Assembly: GCA_900466475.1 (NCBI GenBank)
Contig: UBMI01000010.1
Coordinates: 310,001-374,000 of the forward strand
Source: Hyphomicrobiales bacterium
Lineage (GTDB): Bacteria; Pseudomonadota; Alphaproteobacteria; Rhizobiales; Rhizobiaceae
Direction: 5' to 3'
DNA length: 64,000 bases
Under the pieces are notes generated by a model that saw nothing but the letters and a program-made list of their open reading frames with translations, had not been told where the DNA came from and made no database searches. The translations under genes and the position numbers were made by a program. Below are positions 63,680-64,000 of the stretch, piece by piece. Position 1 is the stretch's first letter; the number at the start of each line of letters is the position of its first letter.

Positions 63680-64000
63680 ATGGTCAAGGTCATTTCCTTT
63701 CTCTGGTTTGCCGAACAGGCGCGCGAAGCGGTCGAATTTTATGTCTCGCTGGTTCCCGATTCTTCGATCGGCGATATCACGACGGTGCCTTCGGAAACCC
63801 CGAGCGGGCCTCCCGGCAGCGTCGAGATCGTGGAATTCACGCTCGGCAATCAGAATTTCATCGCCATGCAGGCCGGGCCGTTCGAGCAGTTCAACCATGC
63901 CTTCTCGGTGCAGGTCGTCTGCGAGAATCAGGCGGAGCTCGACCGCATCTGGGATGGCTTCCTCACCAATGGCGGAACGGCCGAACATTGCGGCTGGCTC
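63680..64000 (+). CDS. VOC family PhnB-like protein (3' end cut by window)
   Basis: 107 residues present. ATG at 63680 with AGGAGG 8 bases before. VKVISFLWFAEQAREAVEFYVSLVPDSSIGDIT and FIAMQAGPFEQFNHAFSVQVVCENQAE (split by family motifs) are those of the PhnB/3-demethylubiquinone-methyltransferase-like branch of the VOC superfamily, ending HCGWL at the edge. Usually 150-160 residues, so about a third is missing. Function in this subfamily is unclear. Divergent from the 58-63 kb array. Confidence 0.87.
   Translation, partial: MVKVISFLWFAEQAREAVEFYVSLVPDSSIGDITTVPSETPSGPPGSVEIVEFTLGNQNFIAMQAGPFEQFNHAFSVQVVCENQAELDRIWDGFLTNGGTAEHCGWL

Overview
The window is a high-GC alphaproteobacterial chromosome segment, almost certainly from Rhizobiaceae (Rhizobium sensu lato). 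The reasons are a complete rhizobial division and cell wall (dcw) cluster with a 573-residue FtsZ, flanking ligA, recN and bamD, a betaine-lipid pair (btaA-btaB), a PPi-type phosphofructokinase, an alphaproteobacterial RNase P RNA, and short palindromic repeats of rhizobial type. No rRNA, tRNA, CRISPR array, transposase or phage gene was seen, so this is mostly conserved core chromosome. Coding density is high and no frameshift is evident. Two genes are cut by the window ends: a GH25 lysozyme-like lipoprotein at the left and a VOC-family protein at the right. || Layout. 1-11.5 kb is a mixed envelope region: GH25 lipoprotein, btaB/btaA, a beta-lactamase-fold serine hydrolase, an SLT lipoprotein, a 275-bp nested inverted-repeat element, a LysE exporter, pfp, a TerB/J-domain protein coupled to an AmpD-type amidase, a second SLT transglycosylase and an FAD oxidoreductase. 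rnpB (about 11.56-11.96 kb) precedes the dcw cluster. 12.4-26.2 kb holds mraZ-rsmH-ftsL-ftsI-murE-murF-mraY-murD-ftsW-murG-murC-murB, all on + and largely coupled by overlapping stop and start codons. At 26.2-28.6 kb two minus-strand genes (an SDR-type epimerase/dehydratase and an MHS-type MFS transporter) interrupt the cluster. It resumes with ddlB-ftsQ-ftsA-ftsZ, then lpxC, bamD, recN, a small conserved protein and ligA (29.2-41 kb). || 41-57 kb is a mosaic of single genes: GNAT proteins, a DEDDh exonuclease, a CreA-like protein, an orphan receptor/CheW pair with a C-terminal NWEEF tether, SCO1/SenC, prmA, a 57-residue minus-strand small gene with its own terminator, pepP, azlC/azlD, a DUF2164 protein, pncA, a GNAT gene overlapping a small partner, an EF-hand protein and uvrD/pcrA. 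57.4-63.4 kb is a seven-gene minus-strand array (isochorismatase-like hydrolase, XapX, YtcJ-like amidohydrolase with a Cys/His tail, DoxX, haloperoxidase-like alpha/beta hydrolase, exported VOC protein, YoaK/DUF1275) that looks like one accessory operon. || How the genes fit together. The core of the window builds and divides the cell: cytoplasmic Mur ligases and MraY/MurG make lipid II, FtsI/FtsW polymerise it at the septum, FtsQ/L/A/Z assemble the divisome, LpxC and BamD serve the outer membrane, and AmpD, SLT and GH25 enzymes turn the wall over. Candidate CtrA-type sites lie upstream of mraZ and upstream of ddlB, consistent with cell-cycle control but untested. The least explained items are the 275-bp structured repeat at 5.3-5.57 kb, the small gene and terminator at 48.1-48.4 kb, the GNAT/partner pair at 52.8-53.7 kb, and the 58-63 kb array with its unusual Cys/His-rich tail and secreted VOC protein.
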